Shown here: positions 18,677 to 28,579 of the stretch, piece after piece
How positions within the stretch are numbered: the first letter of the stretch is position 1
How the letters are laid out: each line of letters opens with the position of its first letter
Assembly: GCA_049614485.1 (NCBI GenBank)
Contig: JBMZDR010000001.1
Location: 62,001-126,000 of the forward strand
Direction: 5' to 3'
Length of the DNA stretch: 64,000 nt
From: GCA-2733415 sp049614485
GTDB taxonomy: Bacteria; Bacteroidota; Bacteroidia; Flavobacteriales; Flavobacteriaceae
The notes under the pieces: generated by a model
What the model saw: the letters and a program-made list of their open reading frames with translations, nothing else
Told to the model about the DNA's origin: nothing
Databases searched by the model: none
Position numbers and translations under genes: made by a program

Positions 18677-19783
18677 ATGAAATATTACATAATAGCAGGA
18701 GAAGCTTCAGGTGATTTGCATGCGTCTAACTTAATGAAGGCTATCAAAAAAGTAGATCCCACTGCAGAATTCAGATTTTGGGGAGGTGATTTGATGCAGT
18801 CTGTTGGTGGAACTTTAGTTAAACACTACAGAGAACTTGCTTTTATGGGCTTTATTGAGGTAGTCATGAACCTTAGAACCATAGCAAAAAACATAGCATT
18901 GTGCAAGAAAGATATCACAGCGTATCAACCAGACAAGCTTATTTTTATTGACTATCCGGGCTTTAATTTTAGAATAATGAAATGGGCTAAGGCGTTGAAG
19001 TATGAAACGCACTATTACATTTCACCTCAAATATGGGCTTGGAAAGAAAATCGTATAAAAGCTATTAAACGTGATGTAGATGAGCTTTATGTAATTCTGC
19101 CATTTGAAAAAGAATTTTATGAAAACAAGCATCACTTCCCCGTGCATTTTGTTGGGCACCCGCTTTTAGATGCCATTGCAGATAGAAAACAAGTTGATGA
19201 GCATGAGTTTAGAAAAAAGCATCAGTTAAACGATAAGCCTATTATAGCATTATTGCCTGGGAGTAGACAGCAGGAAATTAAAAAAATGTTGTCTGTAATG
19301 TTATCATTGGTTGATGACTTTATAGACTATCAATTTGTTATTGCTGGTGCGCCAAGCCAAGATTTTTCATTCTATAAGCAATTTATAAAAAAACAAAACA
19401 TTAGTTTTATATCAAATGAAACTTATGATTTATTGAGTTTGTCATCAGCAGCATTAGTAACTTCTGGTACAGCCACATTAGAAACAGCATTGTTTAAAGT
19501 GCCACAAGTAGTTTGTTATAAAGGGAGTAGTATCTCATACCATATAGCAAAACGAATAATCAATTTAGAGTACATTTCATTGGTTAATTTAATCATGGAT
19601 AAAGAAGTGGTTAAGGAGTTAATACAAGAGGATTTTAATGTAAATGATTTGAAAAATGAGTTGGGAAAAATATTAGACCCATCATACAGAACACAAATGT
19701 TTTCTGATTATTATGATTTGGAACAAAAGTTAGGAGGAAGTGGTGCAAGCGCTATTACTGCTAAATTAATTGTAAATAGATAA
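18677..19783 (+). CDS. lpxB: Lipid-A-disaccharide synthase
   Basis: Peripheral membrane glycosyltransferase that joins UDP-diacylglucosamine and lipid X to make the lipid A disaccharide. Marks are YYIIAGEASGDLHASNLM at the start, FRFWGGDLM, GFIEVV, FIDYPGFNFR, HYYISPQIWAWKENR, FVGHPLLD and ALLPGSRQQEI, then SGTATLE and QVVCYKGS in the C-terminal half. The 368 residues are typical. It is 9 bases after the upstream membrane protein and 9 before the NlpC/P60 gene. Confidence 0.98.
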   Translation: MKYYIIAGEASGDLHASNLMKAIKKVDPTAEFRFWGGDLMQSVGGTLVKHYRELAFMGFIEVVMNLRTIAKNIALCKKDITAYQPDKLIFIDYPGFNFRIMKWAKALKYETHYYISPQIWAWKENRIKAIKRDVDELYVILPFEKEFYENKHHFPVHFVGHPLLDAIADRKQVDEHEFRKKHQLNDKPIIALLPGSRQQEIKKMLSVMLSLVDDFIDYQFVIAGAPSQDFSFYKQFIKKQNISFISNETYDLLSLSSAALVTSGTATLETALFKVPQVVCYKGSSISYHIAKRIINLEYISLVNLIMDKEVVKELIQEDFNVNDLKNELGKILDPSYRTQMFSDYYDLEQKLGGSGASAITAKLIVNR

Positions 19784-19792
19784 TAAATTTCT

Positions 19793-20560
19793 ATGGTTAA
19801 ATATAGTCGACTGATACCGATACTAACAGTACTGTTGTTAGCATCTTGTAAATCGAAGCAACAGGTCGTAACACGTAAGTCACCGTCAAATAAGCATACT
19901 ACAAAACGTACTGTTCCTCAAATTAGTAAAAAAACTCCTGACGATGTAGAGGTGTTGCCTAATCCTACTGTTGAAGCTACATCTGTTACGAATAAAGTGA
20001 TAAGAAAAGCCTTGAGCTATAAAGGCACACGTTACAAATATGGCGGTACTACAAAATCAGGTATGGATTGTTCAGGATTAATGTATAGTTCATTTAAAGC
20101 TGCAAATGTTCATCTTCCAAGAACGTCACTTGAGCAATCTAAACAAGGTGTACGTGTTTCTAAACGACTTGCACAAAAAGGTGATTTGGTGTTTTTTAAA
20201 ACAAATGGAAGGAATAGAATAAATCACGTGGGTTTAGTAGTTAGTGTGGATGGTAGGGATGTTAAATTTGTGCACGCGTCATCTTCACGAGGGGTTATGA
20301 TATCTTCTTTAAAAGAGGGGTATTGGTCAAATGCTTTTTCGGAATTAAGAAGGTTGCAAGATATTCAATCACATGCATCAGGAGCAGGGGTCGGTAATAG
20401 TTCTGTTTTAGGAAAAACGTATACCGTTGTAAAAGGAGATACGCTATACGCCATTGCCAGAAAGTTTAATGGTGTGTCAGTTAATGATATAATGACCTTT
20501 AATAAGCTAACCTCAACATCTTTAAAGTTAGGTATGGAGTTAAAAATTCCGTCTCAATAG
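19793..20560 (+). CDS. NlpC/P60 cell-wall peptidase lipoprotein with LysM domain
   Basis: Predicted peptidoglycan endopeptidase. The lipobox LLASC puts the lipidated Cys at residue 19. The NlpC/P60 domain (about 67-180) has the catalytic Cys93 in MDCSGLMYSSF, His145 in INHVGLVV and a polar His161 in FVHASSSRG. After a Ser/Gly-rich linker, a LysM peptidoglycan-binding domain fills about 207-254 (YTVVKGDTLYAIARKFN to LKIP). Catalytic-then-LysM order is the reverse of many Gram-positive relatives. It likely sits at the outer membrane and opens stem-peptide cross-links. Confidence 0.93.
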   Translation: MVKYSRLIPILTVLLLASCKSKQQVVTRKSPSNKHTTKRTVPQISKKTPDDVEVLPNPTVEATSVTNKVIRKALSYKGTRYKYGGTTKSGMDCSGLMYSSFKAANVHLPRTSLEQSKQGVRVSKRLAQKGDLVFFKTNGRNRINHVGLVVSVDGRDVKFVHASSSRGVMISSLKEGYWSNAFSELRRLQDIQSHASGAGVGNSSVLGKTYTVVKGDTLYAIARKFNGVSVNDIMTFNKLTSTSLKLGMELKIPSQ

Positions 20561-20625
20561 TATGTTTGCTGATGCATATTTAAAAATACCATAAAGTAAG
20601 TATTTTTTAACATATGTTTATTTTG

Positions 20626-20633
20626 TATCTTTG
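20626..20633 (+). promoter_or_regulatory. Candidate promoter of a small RNA
   Basis: TATCTTTG fits TAnnTTTG but precedes no gene on this strand; the next plus-strand element is a terminator 49 bases on. No convincing -33 box is seen. Confidence 0.4.
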
Positions 20634-20639
20634 TATAAT

Positions 20640-20714
20640 CTGTAATTAGTTTACAGATATTAAGTAAGTTTTTTTGGGGTAAAATCCCTGTCGTAAGGCA
20701 GGGATTTTTTTTAT
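20640..20714 (+). ncRNA. Candidate small RNA of about 75 nt ending in a terminator
   Basis: The stretch after the -7 box at 20626 contains a 6-bp hairpin (CTGTAA 20640-20645 with TTACAG 20651-20656), a linker with a T-run and GGGG, and a 9-bp terminator stem (AAATCCCTG 20682-20690 with 20699-20707) followed by T residues. There is no open frame, and the downstream gene is on the opposite strand. The GGGG at 20675-20678 could also pair with the CCC of the terminator stem. This reading is inference from layout; it could instead be the long 3' end of the nlpC transcript. Confidence 0.35.
20682..20714 (+). terminator. Rho-independent terminator (nlpC and/or the candidate small RNA)
   Basis: Stem AAATCCCTG/CAGGGATTT around an 8-base loop, followed by a T-run. 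Confidence 0.85.
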
Positions 20715-20754
20715 GTGATACCTCTGTTTCTATTGAGTGATGTAATAGGGGTAT

Positions 20755-20787
20755 AAAAAAAGCCTCACTATAAGTGAGGCTTTTTTT
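20755..20787. terminator. Bidirectional terminator facing the ppiD-like gene
   Basis: A perfect 15-bp stem (AAAAAAAGCCTCACT, 20755-20769, with 20773-20787) and a 3-base loop give T-runs in both directions. It lies 15 bases after the minus-strand stop at 20803. Confidence 0.92.
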
Positions 20788-20802
20788 AAGAGCTAATTTT
20801 TA

Positions 20803-22854
20803 TTAGTAAAATGTTGCTCTATTATCTTCAATGACAGCCTTTTTTCTTAAGGCATCAATAACTTTAGCACCAACCGCATTAATGTTGTTGTTAGGGTCTT
20901 TAGCAAAAGCTTTATAAGAATCCATTTTTGGAGCTAATTTTTTGTTTGTCACTTCAATCATGTAAACACCTTTTTCTCCATTAATTAATTCTGAGGTCTG
21001 TCCGTTTTCTAATGCAAAAGCAGTACCAACAACTTTAGGTTCTCTACCAGCGCCTGGTAAAGTTGGGTTTGCCATGCTAATTGCATTTGCAGTTTTTACA
21101 GTAGTATTGTTGCTGCTAGCAATGTCAGAAAGAGTACTTGCAGACATTTTTGCTCTTAATTGTGTTGCTTTTTCTTGGTTTCTTAAAATAGGCAATACTT
21201 TAAAAGAAGCATTTTCAGCAGACATTAAGCCTTTATCTTTTCTAGATGTAACTTGTACAACGGCATAACTTCCGTTTATATCAAACCTTTTAATGTCACC
21301 AATATTAGTATCTTCATCAAACATCCATTTAACAATTGAACGTTGAGACCCTTGGATACCTGGTAAGTTTTCTGATAAATTTGTGATGCTGTTAACAGGA
21401 CGAACAGCATAGTTCTTTTCAGTAGCTATATTAGAAAAGTCACCGTCATTAACATCTACTTCAAACTGACTTGCCTCAGCATATAATGCGTCAATTGTTT
21501 TTTGAGATGCTTCAACTTTTTTAGCTAATGTAGCCACTTGGTATTTTTCTTCTTCTTTGGTGTCTACTACTTTAATGATATGAAAACCGAAATCAGTTTC
21601 AACCAATCCAATTGAACCTGAGGCATTGTTAAATACATAATCATTAAAAGCTGGAACCATTTGGTTTTCGTAGAACCATCCTAAATCACCACCTTTAGTA
21701 GCTGATGGTCCATCAGAATTTTCTGTAGCAAATGCAGCAAAATCAGTACCTGAAGCTTTAGCCTTTACGAGTAATTCAGCTGCTAGTGTTTTTGCTTCTT
21801 CTTTAGTTCTTGTAACTTCTGGATTTGCTCTCAGAGCATCTTTGTATGCAATTAATGTATGGCTTGCTTTTACAGATGGTGCTAATTTTTTACCAGTTAA
21901 TTTTATAATTTTTGTAAATCCTTCTGCCGTGTATGGTCCATAAGTATCACCAATTTTCATTGAGTCTACCAATGATTGAATTGGAGCTTCTAAAGCAGTT
22001 TTTAACTTGTAAATTGTATCGTATTTAATAGCTGAATTTTCATTGATAAATTCTGCGATGTTTGTTGTGCTTTTAAACTCAGGTAATAATGTGTTCATTT
22101 GAGTTTTAAATTCATTCTCATCTTCAACAGATGGTTTCTCTTCAAAATAAACATATTGTACCGCGGCATTAGCATCCTCTTCAAATTGATTTTTATGAGC
22201 ATTGATGTATGCTTGAATCTTATCTTTAGAAATTGTAATTGTAGAATCTGCAATTTGCGTATATGGTAAATACACATACTTCATGTCTACTAAATCATTT
22301 TGCATTTTGTAAGCAACTTCACCTTCCTTTTCAGTAGGTAAAGATCCTGCCTTTACTAACGCATAGTATAATTGTTGCTTTCCAGAAAAAGCAATACTTT
22401 TTTCTTGATTTTCCCACGCTTTTGGGTTTGCTTGAACTTGTGATTCAATAAACTCTTTTAGTTTACCTTCATCAAAGTCACCTGCTTCATTTTTAAATTC
22501 AGGAACATTGGCATAGTTACTTTTAAAAAGATCCCACATTTGGTCTTTTTCAACAGTAATTCCTAATTTATCTAATTCTTCATTTAAGAGAATCTTTGTA
22601 ACTTCTTGGTCATAAACTCTATTAGCAACTTGCATTGAGCTTTGTTGATTGCCTCTTTGTGCAGCTTCAACTTGTCTTGCAAAAGCATCATTGTAAATAA
22701 CCTCATCGTTAACTTTTGCTAAATACTCTTTAGTACCTCCATTAGCGAAAAAATCGATCAATTTTGTAGGGTCAATTAGGAATGCAAATAAACCTAACGC
22801 AATAATAAAAATTAAAAAAACTGATTTTTCACGTATCTTACTTAAGATTGCCAT
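20803..22854 (-). CDS. PpiD/SurA-type peptidyl-prolyl isomerase
   Basis: Inner-membrane-anchored periplasmic folding factor. Residues 11-29 form a transmembrane anchor, then an N-terminal SurA-like helical domain with the usual QVEAAQRGNQQ and YDQEVTKILLNEEL segments. A parvulin PPIase domain spans about 330-440 (ASHTLIAYK, GDLGWFYENQMVPAFND, FGFHIIKV), and a second degenerate isomerase-like region follows. The 683 residues match flavobacterial PpiD-like proteins of about 700. Transcribed toward the terminator at 20755; the CNNM/CBS gene upstream is 153 bases away. Confidence 0.92.
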   Translation of the reverse strand: MAILSKIREKSVFLIFIIALGLFAFLIDPTKLIDFFANGGTKEYLAKVNDEVIYNDAFARQVEAAQRGNQQSSMQVANRVYDQEVTKILLNEELDKLGITVEKDQMWDLFKSNYANVPEFKNEAGDFDEGKLKEFIESQVQANPKAWENQEKSIAFSGKQQLYYALVKAGSLPTEKEGEVAYKMQNDLVDMKYVYLPYTQIADSTITISKDKIQAYINAHKNQFEEDANAAVQYVYFEEKPSVEDENEFKTQMNTLLPEFKSTTNIAEFINENSAIKYDTIYKLKTALEAPIQSLVDSMKIGDTYGPYTAEGFTKIIKLTGKKLAPSVKASHTLIAYKDALRANPEVTRTKEEAKTLAAELLVKAKASGTDFAAFATENSDGPSATKGGDLGWFYENQMVPAFNDYVFNNASGSIGLVETDFGFHIIKVVDTKEEEKYQVATLAKKVEASQKTIDALYAEASQFEVDVNDGDFSNIATEKNYAVRPVNSITNLSENLPGIQGSQRSIVKWMFDEDTNIGDIKRFDINGSYAVVQVTSRKDKGLMSAENASFKVLPILRNQEKATQLRAKMSASTLSDIASSNNTTVKTANAISMANPTLPGAGREPKVVGTAFALENGQTSELINGEKGVYMIEVTNKKLAPKMDSYKAFAKDPNNNINAVGAKVIDALRKKAVIEDNRATFY

Positions 22855-23007
22855 CTTTGTTCTATTTTGAATAATTAAGGTAGCGAAAATAGTATTTTAT
22901 TGTATAAAATAAAAGTAGTTTTCACTAATAATGCTATAAATTATTTTGGACGATTTGTATTGCGTCTGTCAAGTGTCTTAAAACTGTAGTTTATAAGGGG
23001 TTATTTG

Positions 23008-24297
23008 CTATTCTTTTTCGTGAATTTCTACCTTTACAAGGTCAATTTTAGTGCTAGAGGCTTCAAGAATTGTAAATGTAAAATTCTCATATTGTAACTG
23101 TTCTCCTTTGGCGGGAATTTCTTCTGTATTAAACACAATTAACCCACCTAAAGTTTCGTATTGTTCTGCTTCAAGTAGGTTTAATTTAAATTTTTCATTG
23201 ATGTAATCTACTTCTTGACGCGCAGAGAAATGATAAGTTGTCTCGTTAATTTTTTCTTCAATGAGTTCAATGGTATCATGTTCGTCTTCTATTTCTCCAA
23301 ATAATTCCTCTATAATATCTTCAACAGTTAGCATACCGGAAGTTCCTCCGTATTCATCCAGAACTACAGCAATGCTTTTTCTTTTCTTGGTAAGTGAGTC
23401 TAGAACATCACTAATAAGCATGGTTTCTGGGACAAATTCTATAGGGTGAATAATAGATTTTAGAGTTCGTGGTTTTTTAAACAAATCAAATGAGCGTACG
23501 TAGCCTACAATATCATCAATGGTGTCTTTATAGATTAAGATTTTTGTATACCCCGTATCTATAAATAAGTTTGTTAATTTTTCTGTGCTTTCGTGGAATT
23601 CCACTGCCATAATTTCTGTACGCGGAACCATAACTTCTCTGGCTTTTACTTCAGCAAAATCTAAGGCGTTTTTGAATAATTGTATTTCGGAGTCCACTTC
23701 ATCAGATGTGTCAACAGATTCCATTTGTTCAGAAATGTAATTTCCTAACTCTAATTTTGAAAATGTTAACTGCAGTTCATCACCATCTGTTTTAAAGAAT
23801 TTCTTAAGTATAAAATCTGATATTTGCATTACAATTGATGAGATAAAGTAAAATGTAATGTAGAATAAATAGGCAGGTATTGCAAACAGTTTTAATAGGG
23901 TGTTGCCGTAAATTTGAAAAAATACTTTTGGTAGAAATTCTGCTGTCATTAATATGACAAGTGTAGAAATTACCGTTTGTATTAATAGTCCAAAGTTGGC
24001 TACAAAATAGTTGAGTTGTTCATTTGCAATTGGCAACATGCCTGAAAGCCAGGCCATGATTAAATCTCCCATGTATAACCCATATATTACTAATGCGATG
24101 TTATTTCCAACAAGCATTGTAGCAATAAATTTAGAAGGGTTTTCTGTTATTTTAGCTAGAACTTTTGCAACAAGCCCTTTTTTTTTCTTTTCTAACTCAA
24201 TATGTATTTTGTTAGACGACACATAGGCCATTTCCATCCCTGAAAAGAAAGCAGAGAGTAGGAGCATTAGTATTATTATAGAGAGTTGAAATAACAT
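23008..24297 (-). CDS. CNNM/CBS-domain membrane protein (hemolysin/CorC family)
   Basis: The N-terminal CNNM (DUF21) domain has about four membrane segments in the first 160 residues (LSAFFSGMEMAYVSSN near the start is the family signature). Then come a CBS pair (about 205-330, with AREVMVPRTEIMAV and VVLDEYGGTSGMLTVEDIIEELFGEIEDE) and a C-terminal CorC/HlyC domain. The family is linked to magnesium or other divalent cation efflux; haemolytic activity is not implied. GldE of the gliding machinery is a relative, but no gld genes are adjacent. The 429-residue length is normal. Confidence 0.9.
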   Translation of the reverse strand: MLFQLSIIILMLLLSAFFSGMEMAYVSSNKIHIELEKKKKGLVAKVLAKITENPSKFIATMLVGNNIALVIYGLYMGDLIMAWLSGMLPIANEQLNYFVANFGLLIQTVISTLVILMTAEFLPKVFFQIYGNTLLKLFAIPAYLFYITFYFISSIVMQISDFILKKFFKTDGDELQLTFSKLELGNYISEQMESVDTSDEVDSEIQLFKNALDFAEVKAREVMVPRTEIMAVEFHESTEKLTNLFIDTGYTKILIYKDTIDDIVGYVRSFDLFKKPRTLKSIIHPIEFVPETMLISDVLDSLTKKRKSIAVVLDEYGGTSGMLTVEDIIEELFGEIEDEHDTIELIEEKINETTYHFSARQEVDYINEKFKLNLLEAEQYETLGGLIVFNTEEIPAKGEQLQYENFTFTILEASSTKIDLVKVEIHEKE

Positions 24298-24367
24298 GTT
24301 GTAAATGTAATAAAAACTTTAATGCGTAGCTATACCAATGTTTTGTTTGTCAGAATATATCAAAAAA

Positions 24368-24399
24368 AATCCCTTTAGAGTTTCTAAAGGGATTTTTTA
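24368..24399. terminator. Terminator after infB
   Basis: A 12-bp stem AATCCCTTTAGA (24368-24379) with 24383-24394 and a GTT loop, flanked by A- and T-runs. It lies about 20 bases after the minus-strand infB stop. Confidence 0.9.
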
Positions 24400-24417
24400 C
24401 TATGTGTCACAACGTTA

Positions 24418-27285
24418 TTACCGTTGTTTTTTAAGTGTCTTTTTGACTTCAACTTCTTGGTAGCATTCAAATACATCACCTTCTTTAAGGTCGTTGTAGT
24501 TTTTAATTTGCATACCACAGTCGTATCCTTTAGCAACTTCTTTTGCATCGTCTTTAAAACGTTTCAATGCAGCAAGTTCACCATCAAATATAACAACAGA
24601 CTCACGGATGATACGTATTTTTCCGTTGCGTATAATCTTACCAGATACAACCATACAACCAGCAATTGTACCGACTTTAGAAATTTTGAATAATTCACGT
24701 ACTTCAGCGGTACCAGTAATTTCTTCTTTGATGTCTGGTGATAACATACCTTCCATAGCGTCTCTTAAGTCATTAATAGCGTCATAGATGATTGAGTAGG
24801 TACGGATGTCGATTTCTTCTTGGTCTGCAACTTGTCTTGCTTTACCTGCAGGACGTACATTAAATCCAATAATGATTGCTTCAGAAGCAGATGCTAATAA
24901 CACATCAGATTCTGTAATAGCACCAACACCTTTATGGATGATGTTTACTTGAATTTCTTCAGTAGATAATTTCTGGAAAGAATCTGTCAATGCTTCAACA
25001 GAACCATCAACATCTCCTTTAAGGATAATGTTTAATTCTTTAAAGTCACCTAATGCAATACGACGACCAATTTCATCAAGTGTAATGTGTCGTTGCGTTC
25101 TAACAGATTGCTCACGGTGTAATTGAGTACGTTTTGTAGCAATTGATTTTGCTTCTCTTTCGTCTTCAAAGACATTAAATTTATCACCTGCTTGCGGAGC
25201 GCCATCTAACCCTAATATAGAAACAGGTGTAGAAGGTCCGGCAACTTGAACATCGTCACCTCTTTCGTTTTGCATAGCTTTTACTTTACCAGTGTGTTTA
25301 CCGGCTAATAAGTAGTCACCAATTTTTAATGTTCCTGCTTGTACTAAAATTGTAGATACATATCCACGTCCTTTATCTAAGAATGCTTCAACTACTGTTC
25401 CTGAAGCAATTTTATTTGGATTTGCTTTAAGATCTAATAATTCAGCTTCAAGTAATACCTTTTCTAATAATTCATTAACACCTAATCCTGTTTTTGCAGA
25501 GATGTCATGGGATTGTATTTTACCTCCCCAGTCTTCAACAAGTAAATCCATTGCCGCTAAGCGTTCTTTTACTTTTTCAGGGTTTGCAGCTGGTAAGTCT
25601 ACTTTGTTTATAGCAAATACAATAGGTACTCCGGCAGCTTGAGCATGAGAAATTGCTTCTTTTGTTTGCGGCATGATGTCATCATCTGCAGCAATTACAA
25701 TAATAGCAATATCTGTTACTTGAGCTCCACGTGCACGCATTGCAGTAAAGGCCTCGTGACCAGGAGTATCTAAGAAAGCAATTTTTTGTCCGCTTTCTAA
25801 TTGTACACCATACGCACCAATATGTTGTGTTATTCCTCCAGATTCACCAGCAATTACGTTCTCTTTACGAATGTAATCTAATAATGATGTTTTACCATGA
25901 TCAACATGTCCCATTACTGTAACAATAGGAGCTCTTGAGATTAGGTCTTCTGGTTTATCTTCTATTTCAACAATTGCTTCTTCTAAGTCTGCAGATACAA
26001 ATTCTACTTCAAATCCGAATTCTTCAGCTACAATTGTTAAGGTTTCTGCGTCAAGACGTTGGTTCATGGTTACCATGATTCCAAGTGACATACAAGCTCC
26101 AATAATTTTTGTGTTAGGCACATCCATCATCGTAGCAAGTTCATTAACAGTAACAAACTCTGTTACTTTAATTTTGTTGTCAGCATCTTGAGCTTCAATT
26201 TCGTCTTGTCTTTTCTGACGGTGTAAATCTCTCTTATCTCTTCTGTTTTTTACACCTTTAGATTTGCTTGATCTTCCTTGAAGTTTTTCTAAGGTTTCTC
26301 TTACTTGCTTTTGTACATCAGCTTCAGATGGCTCTTCTTTAACAACTTGTGCTCTTCTGCCTTTTCCGCCTCTTTGGTTGTTAGATTTGTTTCCGCCTCT
26401 ATTTCCACCTCTGTTTCCTGGGCCAGAGTTTGATCCTGTGTTTCCGGTACCAGGTTTAGTGATACGTTTACGTTTAGGTTTTTTATCTGACGCGGCTCCT
26501 TTTTTAGGATCTGCTTTTTTCTTAGGCTTGTTAAATTTTGATAAATCAATTTTTTGCCCAGTCATTTTAGGACCAGATAGCTTTTGATATTGTGTAGTAA
26601 CTTTTTCGTCAACTGGTTCTTCAACCGGAGTGTCTTTAGTTTTTTCTTCAGCTTTAGGGGCTTCAGGTTTAGTTTCTACAGGTTTTTTAGCAGTTGGTTT
26701 TTGTTGAGGTTTTTCAACAGGTTTTGCAACTGTTTCTTTTTTCTTTTTCTGAACAGGTTTAGTTTTCTCTAAATCTATTGTTTTAAGAACCTTTGGTTTT
26801 TGAACTTCGGTTTTGCGTGTTTCAATAACTTCTGGTTCTGGTTCAGGAGTTGGCTCAGGCTTTGTTTCTTTTGGTTTTTCAGTAGCTTTAGCTGCAGTTT
26901 CTTGAGGTTGCTCTGGCTGAGTTTTTTCTGCGTCTAAATCTATTGTACCAACAGTTTTTGGGCCGGAAAGCTTTGCTTTGGCTTTAATGATGTCCTGCTT
27001 TTTTGCTTCTTCGGCTTTTTTGCGTTCTTCTTCTTGCTCACGCTCTAAACGCAATGCTTCTTTTTCCTTACGCTTTTCTTCACCCACTTCCTTTGATGCT
27101 ACTTTTTTGTTTGCATCAGTTTGAAATTGATCTGATAACACCTTGTAGATGTCACCTGATATTTTTGTAGTAGGACGTGCTTCTATTTCAATTCCTTTAG
27201 AATCTAAAAATTCCACAGCTCTATCAAGAGAGATGTTTAATTCTCTTAACACTTTATTAAGCCTTGTTATTTTGTTGTCAGCCAT
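24418..27285 (-). CDS. infB: Translation initiation factor IF-2
   Basis: GTPase that brings initiator tRNA to the ribosome. The 955 residues have an N-terminal IF2_N segment (TRLNKVLRELNISLDRAVEFL), a long low-complexity linker rich in Lys, Glu, Pro and Gly (about 60-340) and then the G domain: VMGHVDHGKTSLLD (G1), GGITQHIGAY (G2), FLDTPGHEAF (G3) and NKVDL (G4). Beta-barrel domains and the C-terminal fMet-tRNA-binding domain follow. The repeated linker phrase LSGPK followed by TG or TVG occurs more than once. It is the last gene of rimP-nusA-infB. Confidence 0.98.
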   Translation of the reverse strand: MADNKITRLNKVLRELNISLDRAVEFLDSKGIEIEARPTTKISGDIYKVLSDQFQTDANKKVASKEVGEEKRKEKEALRLEREQEEERKKAEEAKKQDIIKAKAKLSGPKTVGTIDLDAEKTQPEQPQETAAKATEKPKETKPEPTPEPEPEVIETRKTEVQKPKVLKTIDLEKTKPVQKKKKETVAKPVEKPQQKPTAKKPVETKPEAPKAEEKTKDTPVEEPVDEKVTTQYQKLSGPKMTGQKIDLSKFNKPKKKADPKKGAASDKKPKRKRITKPGTGNTGSNSGPGNRGGNRGGNKSNNQRGGKGRRAQVVKEEPSEADVQKQVRETLEKLQGRSSKSKGVKNRRDKRDLHRQKRQDEIEAQDADNKIKVTEFVTVNELATMMDVPNTKIIGACMSLGIMVTMNQRLDAETLTIVAEEFGFEVEFVSADLEEAIVEIEDKPEDLISRAPIVTVMGHVDHGKTSLLDYIRKENVIAGESGGITQHIGAYGVQLESGQKIAFLDTPGHEAFTAMRARGAQVTDIAIIVIAADDDIMPQTKEAISHAQAAGVPIVFAINKVDLPAANPEKVKERLAAMDLLVEDWGGKIQSHDISAKTGLGVNELLEKVLLEAELLDLKANPNKIASGTVVEAFLDKGRGYVSTILVQAGTLKIGDYLLAGKHTGKVKAMQNERGDDVQVAGPSTPVSILGLDGAPQAGDKFNVFEDEREAKSIATKRTQLHREQSVRTQRHITLDEIGRRIALGDFKELNIILKGDVDGSVEALTDSFQKLSTEEIQVNIIHKGVGAITESDVLLASASEAIIIGFNVRPAGKARQVADQEEIDIRTYSIIYDAINDLRDAMEGMLSPDIKEEITGTAEVRELFKISKVGTIAGCMVVSGKIIRNGKIRIIRESVVIFDGELAALKRFKDDAKEVAKGYDCGMQIKNYNDLKEGDVFECYQEVEVKKTLKKQR

Positions 27286-27333
27286 ATAATTTTGTTTACC
27301 TCAACTTTATTTTATTTGAATACGAATGTTTAA

Positions 27334-28566
27334 TTAGTCTTCAAATTCTTCTTTTAATATTCTAATAACATCAAGAACAGTTTCTTCTTCTAGGTCTGTT
27401 CTTTTTATCAAGTCGTCTACATCACGATCAAGAATACTTCTTGCCGTGTCTAATCCAACTTTTGAGAATTCATCAATAATCCATTTTTCAATTTCATCTG
27501 AGAATTCAGTTAACTCTACATCTTCTTCTACACCTTCTCTAAATACGTCAATTTCATAACCTGTTAATCTGCCGGCTAATCGGATGTTTTGACCACCTCT
27601 ACCAATAGCTTTAGATACTTCTTCAGGTCTTAACATAACCTCAGCTCTGTTGTTTTCTTCGTCAATTTTAACAGACGTTACACGTGCAGGGCTTAATGCT
27701 CTAGTGATGAATAATTGCGGATTTTCGGTGTAGTTAATTACGTCAATATTTTCGTTTCCTAACTCACGTACGATACCATGTATTCTAGCACCTTTCATAC
27801 CAACACATGCTCCAACTGGGTCAATTCTGTCGTCGTAAGAATCTACGGCTACTTTTGCTTTTTCGCCAGGTATTCTTACTACTTTTTTAACATTAATTAA
27901 ACCGTCAAATACCTCAGGTATTTCTTGTTCAAATAATTTTTCTAAAAATTTAGGAGAAGTTCTTGAAAGTATAATTGCAGGTTTATTTCCTTTCAATTCT
28001 ACGCTTTCAATAATTCCTCTGACATTTTCTCCTTTTCTGAAAAAATCAGAAGGGATTTGATTTTCTTTTGGAAGGATCATTTCGTTACCTTCATCATCAA
28101 TTAAAATGATTGCTCTGTGACGAATATGGTGTACTTCTGCAGTATAAATATCTCCAATTAAATCTTTAAACTGCTTGTAGATATTAGTGTTATCGTGCTC
28201 GTGTATTTTAGAAATTAAATTTTGTCTTAAAGCTAAGATTGATCGTCGTCCTAAGTCAATTAATTTTACTTCTTCTGATACATCTTCACCAACCTCAAAA
28301 TCAGGTTCAATTTTTCTAGCCTCAGTTAATGAAATTTCCTGGTTTGGTTCTTCAACTTCTCCGTCTGCAACAACAATTCTGTTTCTCCAGATTTCTAAAT
28401 CACCTTTGTCAGGGTTAATAATGATATCAAAGTTATCATCATCTCCAAATTTCTTTTTTAAAGCATTTCTGAATACATCCTCTAAGATCGCCATTAGTGT
28501 AACACGATCAATCATTTTGTCATCCTTAAACTCAGAAAAAGACTCTATTAATGCAATGTTTTCCAT
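27334..28566 (-). CDS. nusA: Transcription termination/antitermination factor NusA
   Basis: RNA-polymerase-bound factor for pausing, termination and antitermination. The N-terminal polymerase-binding domain fills about 1-125, an S1 domain follows (YTAEVHHIRHRAIIL), then two KH domains (DPVGACVGMKGARIHGIVRELGNE and SKAIGRGGQNIRLAGRLTGYEIDV). The C-terminal acidic region is short, as in other Bacteroidota, giving 410 residues. It lies between rimP (13 bases) and infB (48 bases). In other bacteria NusA regulates its own operon, which is relevant to the leader hairpin at 29063. Confidence 0.97.
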   Translation of the reverse strand: MENIALIESFSEFKDDKMIDRVTLMAILEDVFRNALKKKFGDDDNFDIIINPDKGDLEIWRNRIVVADGEVEEPNQEISLTEARKIEPDFEVGEDVSEEVKLIDLGRRSILALRQNLISKIHEHDNTNIYKQFKDLIGDIYTAEVHHIRHRAIILIDDEGNEMILPKENQIPSDFFRKGENVRGIIESVELKGNKPAIILSRTSPKFLEKLFEQEIPEVFDGLINVKKVVRIPGEKAKVAVDSYDDRIDPVGACVGMKGARIHGIVRELGNENIDVINYTENPQLFITRALSPARVTSVKIDEENNRAEVMLRPEEVSKAIGRGGQNIRLAGRLTGYEIDVFREGVEEDVELTEFSDEIEKWIIDEFSKVGLDTARSILDRDVDDLIKRTDLEEETVLDVIRILKEEFED

Positions 28567-28579
28567 AACATTTATTTAA

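Noticed and set aside
20715..20754. Imperfect inverted repeat between the two terminators near 20.7 kb
   Set aside because: Pairing blocks are short and asymmetric; probably chance next to two genuine hairpins.
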